Source of the DNA: Hormiphora californensis
Taxonomy: Eukaryota > Ctenophora > Tentaculata > Cydippida > Pleurobrachiidae
Length of the DNA stretch: 64,000 bases
Assembly: GCA_020137815.1 (NCBI GenBank)
Contig: CM035350.1
Coordinates: forward strand, 7,687,524 to 7,751,523
Direction: 5' to 3'
Shown: positions 16,120 through 27,684 of the stretch, piece by piece
Position numbering within the stretch: position 1 is the stretch's first letter
Layout of the letters: every line of letters begins with the position of its first letter
Made by a program: the position numbers and the translations under genes
Notes under the pieces: model-generated
The model's database searches: none
The model's input: the letters and a program-made list of their open reading frames with translations, nothing else
What the model was told of the DNA's origin: nothing

Positions 16120-16560
16120 TGGACTAGACAGAGAGGTGTGTGGGTTAGTATTGGGGGATATTGGACTAGACAGAGGTGTGTGGGTTAGTATTGGGGGATA
16201 TTAGGTCAGGGGAAGGGGGCTTTGAGCCATGTTGGACTAGATAGAGAGGTGCGTGGGTTAGTATTGGGGGATATTAGGTGAGAGGGGGCCTAGACAGGAG
16301 AGGTGTGTGGGTTAGTATTGGGGGGTATTAGGGGGAGGGGCTTTGAGCCATGTTGGACTAGACAGAGAGGTGTGTGGGTTAGTATTGGGGGATATTAGGG
16401 GAGTGTGTGGGTTAGTATTGGGGGATATTAGGGGGAGGGGGCTTTGAGACTAGACAGAGGTGTGTGGGTTAGTATTGGGGGATATTAGGGGGAGGGGCTT
16501 TGAGACTAGACAGAGGTGTGTGGGTTAGTATTGGGGGATATTAGGGGGAGGGGGCTTCGA
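16120..16560. repeat. Imperfect minisatellite containing copies of the acceptor and start codon of the four-KH gene
   Basis: Eight copies of a core (GTGTGTGGGTTAGTATTGGG on the + strand) spaced 33-75 bp apart. Two extra units (around 16228 and 16349) include GAGCCATGTTGGACTAG, which on the - strand is the acceptor CTAG, the 6-base leader and ATGGCTC of the gene. Other units retain only the CTAG acceptor part. Confidence 0.88.
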
Positions 16561-16957
16561 GAAATGGCGTCCGTTCGGAAGGAGTAAAACTCAACAAGTT
16601 TTATAGAATCGATTGTAAAATTGTTAAAACAAATTAATAAAAAAGTGGTATTCTGGTAATAGAATTATGCTAATAAAGAGGGGGGATAGATAGTCTCTCC
16701 AGCATCCCTATCTATATATGATTGTCTCACATAGGAGTGTAACACACGCTCTGTTTCCATGCAAAATCACATGGGGGTAGGTAGAAAAATAACCAATATA
16801 TCAGGGGGTTCCTGACAAAAGTTGTGAGACACACAGACACGATAACGATCCGATGAAAAAGTTCTCGAAAAGAGTCATTAGCCCAGTTCTGATCAACTCC
16901 CCGCGACCATCCTCTAACACAGAACATAATTTGATTATTGATAATTGATGTAATAAT
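16561..16957. other. Gap between KH genes
   Basis: AT-rich sequence without a supported gene. It is likely the 3'UTR of the three-KH gene and the 5' flank of the four-KH gene. Confidence 0.5.
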
Positions 16958-18271
16958 TTACCAGCCGGGACCCCAGCCACCGTCACCACCTCCAGAGTCT
17001 CCTCCAGTGGGTACGGGACCCCACCCATCTCCAGCACTGGCAGCAGCTGGAGTGTCATTGGCAGCGGGCCAGGAATCACCTCCTCCGCCTCCACCAAACC
17101 CACCACCACCACCGTTAGAATCACCAAATCCACCACCACCTCCAGAGGGAGCGGGAACATCCCAATCATCATCACCACCCCCAGCTCCGCTAGCTGCAAA
17201 ACTCTCCTGTTTCAGATGCCTCTCACACAGATCATCTATATACTCCTTCGCTTCCTTTGTCTTGTCTGGTAGCCCTGTCAGTGTCACTCTCGTATCATCA
17301 TCCTTCGTTTCTGTTTTACTGATATCCACCCTGCAGTTGAATGTGTCCTGGATCTCCTTAATCTTGCAGCCGCCCTTACCGACAACACGTCCAATACGGC
17401 AGGTCTCAACCCACATGTCGAGCTCCTCCATGTCTGAAGTTCTCTCCCATCTACCACCTCCACCACCACCACCACCGCTAGTCAACTCCTCGATAATCTT
17501 CCTAGCTTGTGATCGCTGTCCCTCAGTGCCCGTTAGAGTTACCATTACCTTACCATCTTGAGCTGAATCCCTGTCATGTACCTTCACATTAGCACCTGTA
17601 TCACTCTGAATCTCGTTAATCTTACTACCTCCCCGTCCGATGACTCGACCACATTTATCCTCTGGTATCCAGATATCCTCATCCTCCTGGGGCCCGTCAT
17701 CCCCACCACCTGCCATTCCACCAAAACCACCACCACTACCAAACCCACCAGACGCACCACCCCCATTATCATACTTGCCACCAAACTTCTCACAGATGTC
17801 ATCAACCAACTTCCGGGCATGATCCACGTTCAGCTTAGATCCCTTCAACACTACCGGGGTAGCTGTACCATCGTCCTCTCGCTTCTCAATGTTAATCTGG
17901 GCGCTACTCTCCTCCTGGAGCTGCTGGATAGTGCTCCCACCCCGGCCGATAATCCTGGGTAGACATTTGTTGTAAACCAGGAACTTCACCTCAACCTCCT
18001 CTCCTGAATCAGCGAACCTGTCTGTGTTTCCATTGGAGGTGTGAGTGTTACCCCATACATCGGTAGTTGTGTTAGATGCACCTCCGAAACCTCCTCCAAA
18101 ACCCCCACCACCACCGTTGTTATTAGATGCACCGCCGAAACCTCCTCCAAAACCATTGCTGGGTGGTTGTTGTTGAGCCGCTGCAGCTGGGACGGGGGAT
18201 GGTGCTGCCTGGCCGAAGAGCTTGCTCTTACTAGTCGCAAACTTGCCTCTACCACGACCAATAACAGGCAT
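16958..18271 (-). CDS. Three-KH-domain Gly-rich RNA-binding protein (PCBP/FUBP-like layout)
   Basis: A 437-residue intronless frame. The N-terminus MPVIGRGRGKFATSK is followed by GGFGGAS repeats; then KH1 (GRGG, about residue 105), a Gly-rich linker, KH2 (GRGG, about 215) and KH3 (GKGG, about 305). The C-terminal tail is rich in GGGFG and W, and ends GDGGWGPGW. Three KH domains with Gly-rich spacers is the layout of hnRNP K/PCBP/FUBP-type nucleic-acid-binding proteins; no orthologue is claimed. The N-terminal Arg-Gly leader resembles that of the neighbouring DDX43-like helicase, and KH1 here resembles KH1 of the helicase (PRIIGRGG.TI). A shared origin is therefore possible. The ATG is 5 bases after acceptor CCTACTGTAG. 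Confidence 0.88.
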   Translation of the reverse strand: MPVIGRGRGKFATSKSKLFGQAAPSPVPAAAAQQQPPSNGFGGGFGGASNNNGGGGGFGGGFGGASNTTTDVWGNTHTSNGNTDRFADSGEEVEVKFLVYNKCLPRIIGRGGSTIQQLQEESSAQINIEKREDDGTATPVVLKGSKLNVDHARKLVDDICEKFGGKYDNGGGASGGFGSGGGFGGMAGGGDDGPQEDEDIWIPEDKCGRVIGRGGSKINEIQSDTGANVKVHDRDSAQDGKVMVTLTGTEGQRSQARKIIEELTSGGGGGGGGRWERTSDMEELDMWVETCRIGRVVGKGGCKIKEIQDTFNCRVDISKTETKDDDTRVTLTGLPDKTKEAKEYIDDLCERHLKQESFAASGAGGGDDDWDVPAPSGGGGGFGDSNGGGGGFGGGGGGDSWPAANDTPAAASAGDGWGPVPTGGDSGGGDGGWGPGW

Positions 18272-18557
18272 CCTACCTACAGTAGGAATAGTGGGGGAGT
18301 TAGAGGGATATTGTTAGTTGGGGGAGGGGTTTGGGGGTATTGAATCTAGAAAAAGTGAGGTATACAGTTCGAAAGAAGGGAGGGTGTTTCACGCGATTCA
18401 AAGACGGTACTATACAAATAAATTAGAGGGTGTCTGGCACCCATCTGGCACAGCATAAAAATCTATACTTTCTTTTTCTCGTAATAAAATCGACAAAAAA
18501 CAATCATCAAAAAGAAAATAATGTGATATATATATTCCATGTACCAAAGTCTTCTTC

Positions 18558-20261
18558 TCAGCGTTTAGGGGGATCAGGATAGGGGACATAAAGTTTCCCA
18601 GTTTCACCCAAGAACTGTGCTGCATCGTGAACCTTCTCAAGAAACTCAGGTATCTCTGGGAAATGATGGGAGGAGATTAGAAACTGGGAAGGTGAGGTTA
18701 GTAACTTGCCTCCTCGATTTGCACTACTATAAACACTGTATGGAGTGTCTTACTTGCATTAGCGAGTTTGTCCTTGACTTGGGAGGGTATAGGCATGCCA
18801 AAATCATCATAATACGTCAAACAGTAGCTCATTCCCTTCTGAAAATGAGGAGAGAAAAGGTAAACAAAAACATCTGATGAGGGAGAATTGTTACAGCACG
18901 ATCAGCTGCCACCACGTGCTGCGCGTAACAAAATTGGCAGAAAAGTGCTCGACTGATAGACTTTTCATGGTGCCGCGCGCGACCGCTGACAACCCACCCA
19001 TGTAGACCCCCCCCACCTGTGAATCGGTGTTGGCGGTTCTGACGATTCACTGTCAAAACACTACAGCACGTACCTCATATAAATCAGATGACGGAGAGCG
19101 TATCACGAGTTTACTTCCGTACTTAAAGACACGGACGAAGTTGCCAAACAACGGTTTCGCTTTGTGTGTAATGGACCGGCTGGATATGGTGATTTGATCT
19201 TCAGACATAGCGTGTGCCCTCTCGAACACATAATCTCTATCTTTCAATGGAAAAGGAAACTTCGTTGCCCAGTAGACGATTTCCCGATTGTTTGTGATAT
19301 TATCCACTACATACAGACTGCTGACACTCCTATCCCACTCAGCTCGATATTGATCATTCACCTGTGCATTGTAAAACTCAACCGCACTAACATTATCGAA
19401 CTCCCCAAATATTTTATACAAAGTTAGATCCTCTTCCGGGATGTTCTTCTTCCAGATCCTTAGTCTCTCCTGGAACCACCTCCCTTGTCCACCCGTTCCG
19501 CTCCAGCATCTCGTGATCTTCAACTGTTATATTGTCTACAAGAAAGGCATCGTTGTAAAAAGTGCCCGCTGATTCATGCAACCATGTGCCGGATCTCTGG
19601 GTCGCTTTGATCACATTCCGGTAGGTTTGAAGCAATGTACTGCCCCACCTGTTTCTTCCTCCTTTTTCTCTTCCTTGTTAATTCCACCCAACACAGAAAT
19701 CTCCCGGACAATTTCAAACTTCTCGCTCAGTTTCTCTTTCATTGTCTCCCGTTTACGATCTATAAACTTCTCGATCCTATTCTTAGCAGTGTCGGGAAAC
19801 AAGGGCCAGGGGCGGGTCTCCACTTTCATCGCTCTCTATTTCGGCCCGGAATTGTCGAACAGCAGCCTTGAACCGGGGCACTAACTCCGTATCTTCATCC
19901 TCTATCCTTCCTCTTGTTGGCCTGCTCTATAATCTCCTTCACTAAGTGCCAGGTCATGGTTCCGGGGGCTAGCATTAGGCTCCGCCACTGGACGAGCAAT
20001 ACCTGGTTCAGGACTCTTAACTAGTCGTTGTGTTAAAGTGTGAATGGCCTCTTTAGTCTCCTCAAAAGTTTCATTTAGCGACTCTGCTACCTGGTCTGTT
20101 TCCTCTGTCAGTCTGCTGGCCTGTTCAGCGAACACCGTACTAAGAGGTTCATTAGCCAGCCTCTCACCAAGTTCATTGAGGGAGGTTGCAAAGCGATCCT
20201 TGGCTGCAGTCATCTTCTCCAAGGTGTCCGTGGGTATAGAAAAGTCATCAAACAACCCCAT
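18558..20261 (-). CDS. STARD7-like START-domain lipid-transfer protein, frameshifted in three places
   Basis: Exons: 20261-19649, 19535-19074, 18838-18754 and 18655-18558 (TGA). The N-terminal half is a helical region (MGLFDDFSIPTDTLEKM...) without a recognised domain. The C-terminal half is a START domain: LRIWKKNI, VSAVEFYNAQ, WDRSVSSLYVVD, WATKFPFPLKDRDYVF, LVIRSPSSDLYE, MSYCLTYYDD and IPEFLEKVHDAAQ, close to STARD7/PCTP, which carry phosphatidylcholine between membranes including to mitochond­ria. Three small frameshifts are needed: near 19900-19910, at 19831-19838 and at 19463-19469. The last two lie in short GA/CT repeats, where a missing dinucleotide restores phase. A damaged gene is possible, but assembly indels are likelier. 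The start is the first ATG of the long frame; the first exon could belong to a fused or separate gene. Confidence 0.75.
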
Positions 20262-20339
20262 TTTGAGTCGAGGGGTGGGTGGGTGTTCTGGTTTTACTGG
20301 ATCAGAGGCGTCGGTAGGGGAGTAATCTGCATAGCTTTC

Positions 20340-20772
20340 CTTCTCCTTTCGCTCCCTACAAAAACAAAAGAGATGTGTATATAATGAGTGTAGAGGAAGA
20401 GAGGGGGGTCAGAGGATGCAAGCAGAGTAAGGGCAGAGAAGATTGCTACTAGTGGAGGGAAGTGGATGGTCTCTCTCTCTCTCCTCTCTCTCCCTCTCTT
20501 CTTCAGTAATCTCCAAGCTAATAGGTTACACAGCAATTTCAGAGATAATTGAGATTATAATCTCATAAATGTACTCTCTCTCTCCCTCCCTCACTTTCGC
20601 TCATATTTTTATGTTATGAGTTACAGTTAATCGTATGTTTATAATGAAAGAAAGAAAGATATATTAGAGATAGAGAGAGAAAGAAGGGGAGGGAACTGGG
20701 AGATCGAAATCGAGTGACACAGACATGACTTCAACACTGGCATACGTGTTGTGTATTTGTTCTGGAAAGAAG

Positions 20773-20826
<54 letters not shown>

Positions 20827-20997
20827 AATAGAAGATAGAGGGGGATGAGTGTAACAGGAAAACACGAAAGTTACACACCGACTGCAACACCTGTGTAAGT
20901 GGGGGAGGCTAGCCACAAGGGCACAAGGAAGGGAAGTGTGTACAAAGGCGAGGTAGACCGGCACAGTCGACGACACTCTATTGAGAAGGCTCGGAGA

Positions 20998-21088
<91 letters not shown>

Positions 21089-22790
21089 GAGAGAGAGAGA
21101 GAGAGAGTGAGAGAGAGAGAGAGAAATGGATAATAAGCGTAATTACAGTGCTATTCTCTATTCAATAGTCTGACGATGTATTGATGACGACTCCCTACCC
21201 ACATACAAGATCTCTCTCCCTCTCTATCTCTATCTGTCTCTCTCACATTTATCGGTCACAACAATCAAATCTATCTAAATTAATGTGGAGGTCACAGATA
21301 TGATAGAACGATGAAGTGATCAAAATACGAAGAAGGACAATTTTATAACCAAATCGTATTCTAAACTTCTGATATCAATCCCAACACACGACCCGAGAAC
21401 TTCTCTGAGGGAAGCAAGTACAATGGAATAAACCAACTTAGAAATGAGACAGAAAGATCTTGAGCGAAAATGAGAGGGGGGAAGAGATAGATAGAGATAG
21501 AGATAGAGAGAGAGAGAAAGTTGATTTGAGAGATGGGAGGATGTCGAATACAAAACAGTGCAAGGCCAAGGCAGGAGGAGGGGTTATGCATACACGCTGA
21601 GAAATAGAAAGAGAGAGAGAGAGAGAGAGAGAGTGAGAGAGAGAGATGGGTAGCTCGTGCACAGGCAATGAGGGAGAGCAGCAGAAGAGGTAAGTGGCGT
21701 GATGTATAACTGGGCAGATCGGGAGAGAGAAAGATGGAAAGATTAATGAAGACAGAGAGAGAGACAGAGAGAGAGCTCAAGAGAGAGAATGACTAACATT
21801 ATGTAATGCTCTCTCCACTCAGTCTCTCTGTGACAACCTACCTATATATGACTCTCCAGAAAGTCAATTTCTGTCATCTAATGGTCGGATCTAGCATCAT
21901 TATCCCTCTTCTTTCTCTCTTCCGCATTCCCTCTTTTGCTATCTTTTAACCCTTCATCTAACGAATTTCTTTCTTCCAATCTCGGTCATTGCTTCTTCCC
22001 TACCTTCACTCTCTCTCTCTATCGCTCACTCTAGCTCTCTTCTCTCTATTTTCTGAGGAATTGTTCCATTCTTCTACACTATATTTGATATTTTGTGCCC
22101 CAGCAATTAACAATGCCTCTCACGCTGGGCCCTTTACTTCCTTGTATTTGGTACACTTTGAAATTTAAATCGATCGGGATTGGGGAGAGGGGCCTATAAT
22201 ATCTCAATGTGTTATTTCTCAATTAGACTTACCTTTCTTGGTGTTCTTTATTCTGTATGACGACAAATGCTGCAGAGAGAACCAGGGGATTGCTGAAAAG
22301 AGGACATTAATTGCGAGATTGCGTAAATTATGGTTTTAATTTTAAATTACTCTTTTTTTTTGAAAAATATTGGATCGACTATTAGAAAGGGAGCATTTTA
22401 AACTAAGATCATTTTGCGAGAAGTTAGTACAAAATACGATATAAAAACCGACCTCTTCTGTTGGTGCCATTGTTTTGATGCCAATCTAACTTGTTTCTGG
22501 AGATGCCATCGTGCGTACCTGCAAGGGGTAGAGAGATAAGTAGGGAGATGAGGGAGGGAGGGGGTGAGATAGATAGAGAGATAAGTAGGGAGATAGAGGG
22601 AGGGAAAAACAGATAGTGAGAGATAGTGAGACACATTTTCACTGTATGCACAAATCCACCAGAGACAGTCAAGTAGCAATTTGAAACCCAAAACGTGTAC
22701 ACGCACAAACTGTAGAATGTGACTGACACTCTTTCACACTGAGTGGAGTAATTGATATTATATCAGCTGTCTAACTTTCCATTTGGTAAT
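20340..22790. repeat. GA/CT-rich low-complexity region, no gene supported
   Basis: (GA)n tracts at 20777-20824 and 20994-21125, with shorter ones at 21490-21780 and 22540-22640. Open frames here are repeats of RE/ER or SL and have no gene character. The region may include the 5' flank of the START gene and the 3' flank of the ADAR gene. Confidence 0.8.
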
Positions 22791-22811
22791 GAGGCTACCC
22801 CATCTCCCACA

Positions 22812-22942
22812 TTACTAACCTAGCGAGGGCGGTGAAGCCTCCTCCCATATATTACTAACCTAGCGAGGGTGTGGGCGGTGAAGCCTCCTCCCATATATTA
22901 CTAACCTAGCGAGGGTGTGGGCGGTGAAGCCTCCTCCCATAA
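22812..22942. repeat. Three-copy tandem repeat
   Basis: A unit of about 46 bp (ATTACTAACCTAGCGAGGGT then GTGGGCGGTGAAGCCTCCTC) occurs three times; the first copy lacks a short internal piece. It lies downstream of the ADAR stop and is not linked to any exon I can identify. Confidence 0.85.
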
Positions 22943-23256
22943 CATTTAACAAGTGGAAGAGGGCCATGGCGGCCACGCATTGCGAGGGACACCGCTAGTA
23001 GGATAAATATCGGTTAGAAAGGTTTATAATTGGTAGTCGGGGGGTTCTGGATATAATGGGTTGGGAGGCATTAGGTCGGATAGTCACTTTATCTAAATAG
23101 GAGGAGGATACAAAATACACAGTTTAGTAACACAAACATTAATATTATTATATGTAGATAAAAGTTGTACAAGTAAAGAAATTCAGCGATAAATCATATT
23201 GGTAAAAACAACACATCTCTGACACACACACACACACACAGCTCTCTCTCTACAGT

Positions 23257-25638
23257 TTACACAGTAAACCCACTAAGCTCCTCAGGTTTGTGGGCCCAGT
23301 ACCCATACTCCCCCTCCACAAAGGACTTCATAAGAGCACCCTTAGCTTGGCTGTAACTCACTGCAGCCTCCTTGCACTCTCGATACGTCTTCCCCTTCAG
23401 CTCGTCACCTCGCAACTTCTGGTACACTCCCTGGAACTGCTTGAAGAGGGAGTTTTTACAAAGTCGAGATGGTCCTCCCTGGACATTATTCGCAGCATCC
23501 ACCCGGCCACATATTGTTTTAGTTGCCTCTGGTTTCTCGTCTCCATACGTCCAGTTGAAGCAGAAGTTGGAAGCTTTGCTGGTTGATCTTGGCTCAGTGC
23601 CAGACACGGGAAGGAGTATGGGAGCGTTAACACGATACCCCTCAGGGAGGGAACCCTCAACCCCGATAGCCCTCTCAAACAGAGCTCGGGAGAGGTGTTC
23701 AAGAGAGAACAACCTACCCACAGTCACGGAGGAGTAGTATATTGGGTTCATAAAGTGAGACAGGAGGGATCCTTGGATACCCAGGACGTTCACGCGGCAC
23801 AACTTGTCACTACAAGACATAGTCCTCAGCCTCTGGCCACCAAGAACTCCATCGAGAGTTAGCAGAGATTCACTTTCAGATCGGACTGGAATGGTTCCCT
23901 CGCCACTCTCTATCTTGGTCCTGAGTTGGCCTCGGTTCCTCCTTTCTGGGTGGGTATCGGCCTGAACCACCTGGGCTTGGTCCCCCTCTTGCTTGGGAGA
24001 AAATATCCTGGAATCGCCACAGGGTGCTGTGTTGATATACAGATGTATGGAAAAGTCTGGTTTCAGATTCATCATTCCATCCTCACCCACCTCCAAAACG
24101 GAACTCCTGTTCTCTGTAACTGCCTTGATTTGAGCGTACAAGAACCGAATCAAACACCTCCTAATTTGGATTTCAGCATGGCTATCATTCACAGCAGTTC
24201 CGTCAATACTCAGATACTCTCCACCCAAAACTTTGGTCCCCGTTGTAAGGGCTATCACCTCCATGTCACCGTCCGCTGTAAACAACCCCTCTTCATCGAC
24301 ACCTGAACTGTACAGGACGGCCGTTGCAAGAACCTTCTTGCGCTGCTGGTGCTCCGAAACATCCTTACTGAGTTGGTCAAACTTCGCCTGGCTCATTTCC
24401 GCTACCTTGTCTGCGAAAGCCTTCAGTTTTGGGTTTATTCCAGGTTTGTTGGGCTTTGCAGCAGCTGGGGGTGGCGCACGGACGGTTTTTCGGGACGACT
24501 AAGACCATCACCCTCTAGCTCATGTTCATAGTCAGATACATCGTAACCGGATGCTTTGAGTGCCTTGATCGAAAGGTATAGCTTTCACTTTCTTCTTATT
24601 GGAAGCCGTTGCTTCGAACACCTCGGAACAGAATCCAGGAATAGTTAACTTCCCACGGAATACTATATGGCATCCTTTAGGAGTGTTTTCCCCATTATCA
24701 AATTCCCAAGTCATCTCAGTCGGAGCATACAGCTCATGTATAACCATTATAGGGTTTTTACTTGGATCAATACGTCGTGATCCAGCCATCGATATCGCAG
24801 TAAGAGCAGCACGTTTAGCAGGTTTTGGGAGGGGCTGTGGAGGGGCTTTTCGTTTCTGGGCCGTTGTTCCCGTGAGCCCGAAATCAGATATCAAATTGAG
24901 CCGTTTAGCGACCGCCTTTGCAGCAGCAAGTCTCTTTGCTTCTTTCTTATTGCCTGCTACACCTTGATATACATCACCACTCACTTCAAGAGAACAAAGG
25001 AAGCCATTCCGCTCTCCTCTCTCCATCATCTCCTCCTCACGCCACTCCGCTTTGGGCCACTTCTCATACACAATGGACACTGGGTTCTTGTGGGCAATGC
25101 CCTTAGGTCCCTTATAACTTGGGGAGATCTCGGACCACAGGTTAACATTCTCTCGTTTGGGCGGAGGAGGCGGTGGCATGTTCGGATATTGGACTGTTCC
25201 AACTGAGTTTGGAGGTTGGCGTTGCCTCTCAATAAATTCATCCATCACCTTATAGTCAGACTGGACGACTTCCTTAGCAGCGGTACGTGCTGGTGGAGGA
25301 GGCATATCTTTAGTTTCCTGGAATCGTCTTCCCCGTACAGAGGGAGGAGGTACATTTGGTTTTTCTTCTGATTTCACATCTGATCGAGGGGCTGGAGGTG
25401 GAGGCATTTGAATTTTGTCCAGGTCAGGTTTCTTGTCTTCAAATAGTTTGTTGGGATCAAAAACCCCGGCTAATTCAGAGATAGCAATGTTATTTTTAGG
25501 CGAGAGCTCCCGTTCACTTTTTGAATGAGAGGAGGCATCAGAAGACCGTGGGTTCTTAGGAATTCTGTAGGTGGATTCTCGACTTTCCTCTTCCTCTTCA
25601 TCTTCAAACTTTCGGGTCCTCGACCGGCGTGTTTTCAT
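23257..25638 (-). CDS. ADAR: ADAR-type double-stranded RNA adenosine deaminase, intronless
   Basis: One continuous coding block of about 790 codons with two small frameshifts. The N-terminus is acidic and Pro-rich (MPPPPAP, MPPPPPPK). Two dsRNA-binding domains follow: GIAHKNPVSIVYEKW...KKEAKRLAAAKAV, and PIMVIHELYAP...VFEATASNKKKVK. The deaminase domain has zinc and catalytic motifs HAEIQIRR, APCGDSRIF and SCSDKLCRVNVLGIQGSLLSHF, matching His, Glu and two Cys of ADAR2. ADARs convert A to I in dsRNA. Frameshift 1 is at about 24576-24582, inside dsRBD2; frameshift 2 is in a five-base homopolymer at 24486-24490, where one more base joins the linker to APPPAAAKPNKPG. The ATG lies 5 bases after TTGTAG, and only 139 bases separate it from the stop of the upstream C9orf78 gene. 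The start choice excludes an open stretch upstream of the acceptor. Confidence 0.92.
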
Positions 25639-25776
25639 TGTGTCTCTACAATTGAAAATGTGCCGTTTACGATAGAGTGAGGGGACGCAATGTTTTTCAA
25701 TAAAACACAAAGTCCCGTCTTTCTCAATCGTGAATCAGTACATTGCCAATTGTAAAGAAACAATACCTCAGATCTG

Positions 25777-26932
25777 CTAATTGTATCTGTCATCTTTGAG
25801 TATGTTTAGTGTTGATTTAGATTTGTTTATTGCATCAAGTCTGCTGTAATCGTGTGTGTAGTTTCGTGGTAAATTGTCATCGGTCAATGAATTCCCCCTG
25901 GTAGCTTCCAAGGCCCCAAGCGCCTTGTCCGTTTTTTCGATATTGTCTATCTTGGAGCTGATACCCAGATCAACCTCAGGGATACCTGGAGAATTGGATT
26001 GATTCAAAACACAACAGTTTTAGTAATAGCGCTAGTTGGCAGATCTATTAAAGTTCATGCTGAGAGTTCTCAGTATCAAGGATTAGAGTGCTCTCCCATC
26101 AAATAAAAAAGTATCTCAATTTGACAACATGGAATTGGGTATCAGTACCTGTGAGAACTTGATCACTTAACATATCCTCGGTGAGGGAGCGGTTATTAGT
26201 TTGAAGGTGCTCGGGAACCTTAAAAAGCTCATTAATTCTCTGTTCGTACTTGTTTTCTACTTCAGTCACTGTTGTTATACCTGTTGGAATCGAGGTTGTT
26301 CAGCTACAACCATCTTGTTTATTTATTGAGATCAACACTTGTTGCGATTAGGGGCACCAAGAGACGTGTGATCCCAGTCAGAGTGGAAGATGTTGACTTT
26401 CGAGATACGTGAGCAGAGAGAGGGAGAATGAGTACATGAGGGTGTGTGGGTAATTTATTGTAATTTATTGTCATCATATTTTTCAGTTTGCTTCAACCAT
26501 CTTAATTTTATTGAAAGAAGCGGAATTAGGGGACAAGAAACATGATTAGCTGTAATGGTGTGAATCAGATAACAGATGTATAACAGAGTACTGACCCCTT
26601 CGTTTAGCAAGCTCCTCCTGAATGTATACGTTCATCAGTTGCTCGTCCTCTTTCTGATTCGATTCAGCGAAGAAGGCATTCCCGACCTGAAGGCCATACT
26701 TCTCCTTTTCTTTAGGAGCAGAGGTTGCCTTAGTAAAAACTTTCCCAGAAACCTCTTCCTCAGCAGTAACTATACGTCCAGCAGCCAAGGACAGAGCATT
26801 TATCCCACCGCGTTTACATCGCATCTGCTGAACGTCCTTGACTTCTGATAACTTGATCGAACGATCGGTTCCCCCGTCTGAGTCATCATCGCTTGATGAC
26901 TTCTTTCGTTTGCGATACTTTCTGCTACTCAT
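25777..26932 (-). CDS. C9orf78: C9orf78/TLS1 homologue (spliceosome-associated protein)
   Basis: Exons: 26932-26596, 26280-26149 and 25985-25777 (TAG). All junctions are phase 1 and agree. The N-terminus is basic and Ser/Asp-rich (SSRKYRKRKKSSSDDD). Conserved pieces follow in family order: VGNAFFAESNQKEDEQLMNVYIQEEL.KRRG, a middle exon ending EDMLSDQVLTG, and GIPEVDLGISSKIDNIE. In human and yeast (Tls1) this small disordered protein works with the U5 helicase Brr2 in splicing; that is family knowledge. It is about 225 residues, slightly shorter than human. Intron 1 contains a piece of a retroelement also found at 41 kb. The gene precedes ADAR in the same direction with a 139-base gap. Confidence 0.88.
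26335..26470 (+). mobile_element. Retroelement 3' fragment in a C9orf78 intron
   Basis: Similar to parts of 41100-41180 and 41959-42032: a frame resembling RSTLVALRGTKRRVVPVSVE, then GACTTTCGAGA, a GAGCAGAGAGAGGGAG stretch and a TAATTTATTGTAATTTATT tail. Here these parts are contiguous, which shows that the 41 kb copy is interrupted. Confidence 0.7.
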
Positions 26933-26939
26933 AACCAAA

Positions 26940-27684
26940 TACTTAACTAGTTAGTGACTATGTAACAGCTCAATTTCAGGCCGTTAAGGCGGAAATTTAT
27001 TATCAAAAATACAGAGTTTGGCATCACAGAGATTTATTTTGGTTAAAAAATGATCTAGAGTCGTAAAACGATTGATATGCATTATGCAAGCGTTGAAATA
27101 CCACCAGAGGCGTCATAGGCAAACAGAAGAGGCCCTAAAGGGGGATAGAATCACCCCTGAGCGCCGGTTAAAAAAAACTCGTTTGCGGTTTGGCTAAAAA
27201 TTTTTACAGTCGCTAAAAAAATTTACATCTGCTTTTCTATTCAAAATAAAAGCCGCGCATACCCTTTATGTTTATCGCGCGGCTTTTGATTTGCGCGTTA
27301 TACAGATCCGCGCATTTTGCACATGGTGGGCGGGACAACCTTGTTCTGTGTGCATCGCGCGTTCCGTCAAGTCTGTCTGTAGTAACAAGTGAAACGCATG
27401 CATTAAAATCACAAAAGCGTCATCAAATGATAAAACAGTCTGCAAAACAGTAGCAAAAACAACAGGTATCTCTCAAAATACACAATGAATAACTTAGCAC
27501 CGTTTAAACATAAATATCTAACATATATTTCGAAAGTTACTTCCAGAACTCGTACATTTCTGATTTCAGATCAAAATCCCTCCATACCAATCTGTCTCCT
27601 CCTTCCGGTCACCATTTCCCTACCTATCTCTATCCCTCTTTTTCTTTTCTCTCTCACTCACTCTCTCAGTTCTATGTTTGGATC
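26940..27684. other. Intergenic region with a GC-rich hairpin
   Basis: No gene is supported. At about 27249-27290 AAAAGCCGCGC and GCGCGGCTTTT form an inverted repeat around an AT-rich loop. The rest is AT-rich, and it may hold the promoter of C9orf78 and the 3' end of the next gene. Confidence 0.5.

Noticed and set aside
18558-20261. Pseudogene call for the START gene
   Set aside because: Motifs, splice sites and last exons are intact, and two of the three breaks fall in GA repeats as expected for assembly indels. Left open but not preferred.
20899-21168. RE-repeat open frames at 20.9-21.2 and 37.25 kb
   Set aside because: Translations of (GA)n microsatellites with no non-repetitive coding sequence.
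23257-25638. Pseudogene call for ADAR
   Set aside because: All catalytic residues are kept and both breaks are single-base events, one in a homopolymer.
27249-27290. Bacterial-type terminator hairpin
   Set aside because: The context is a metazoan genome; a GC-rich hairpin with T/A flanks is not evidence of termination here.
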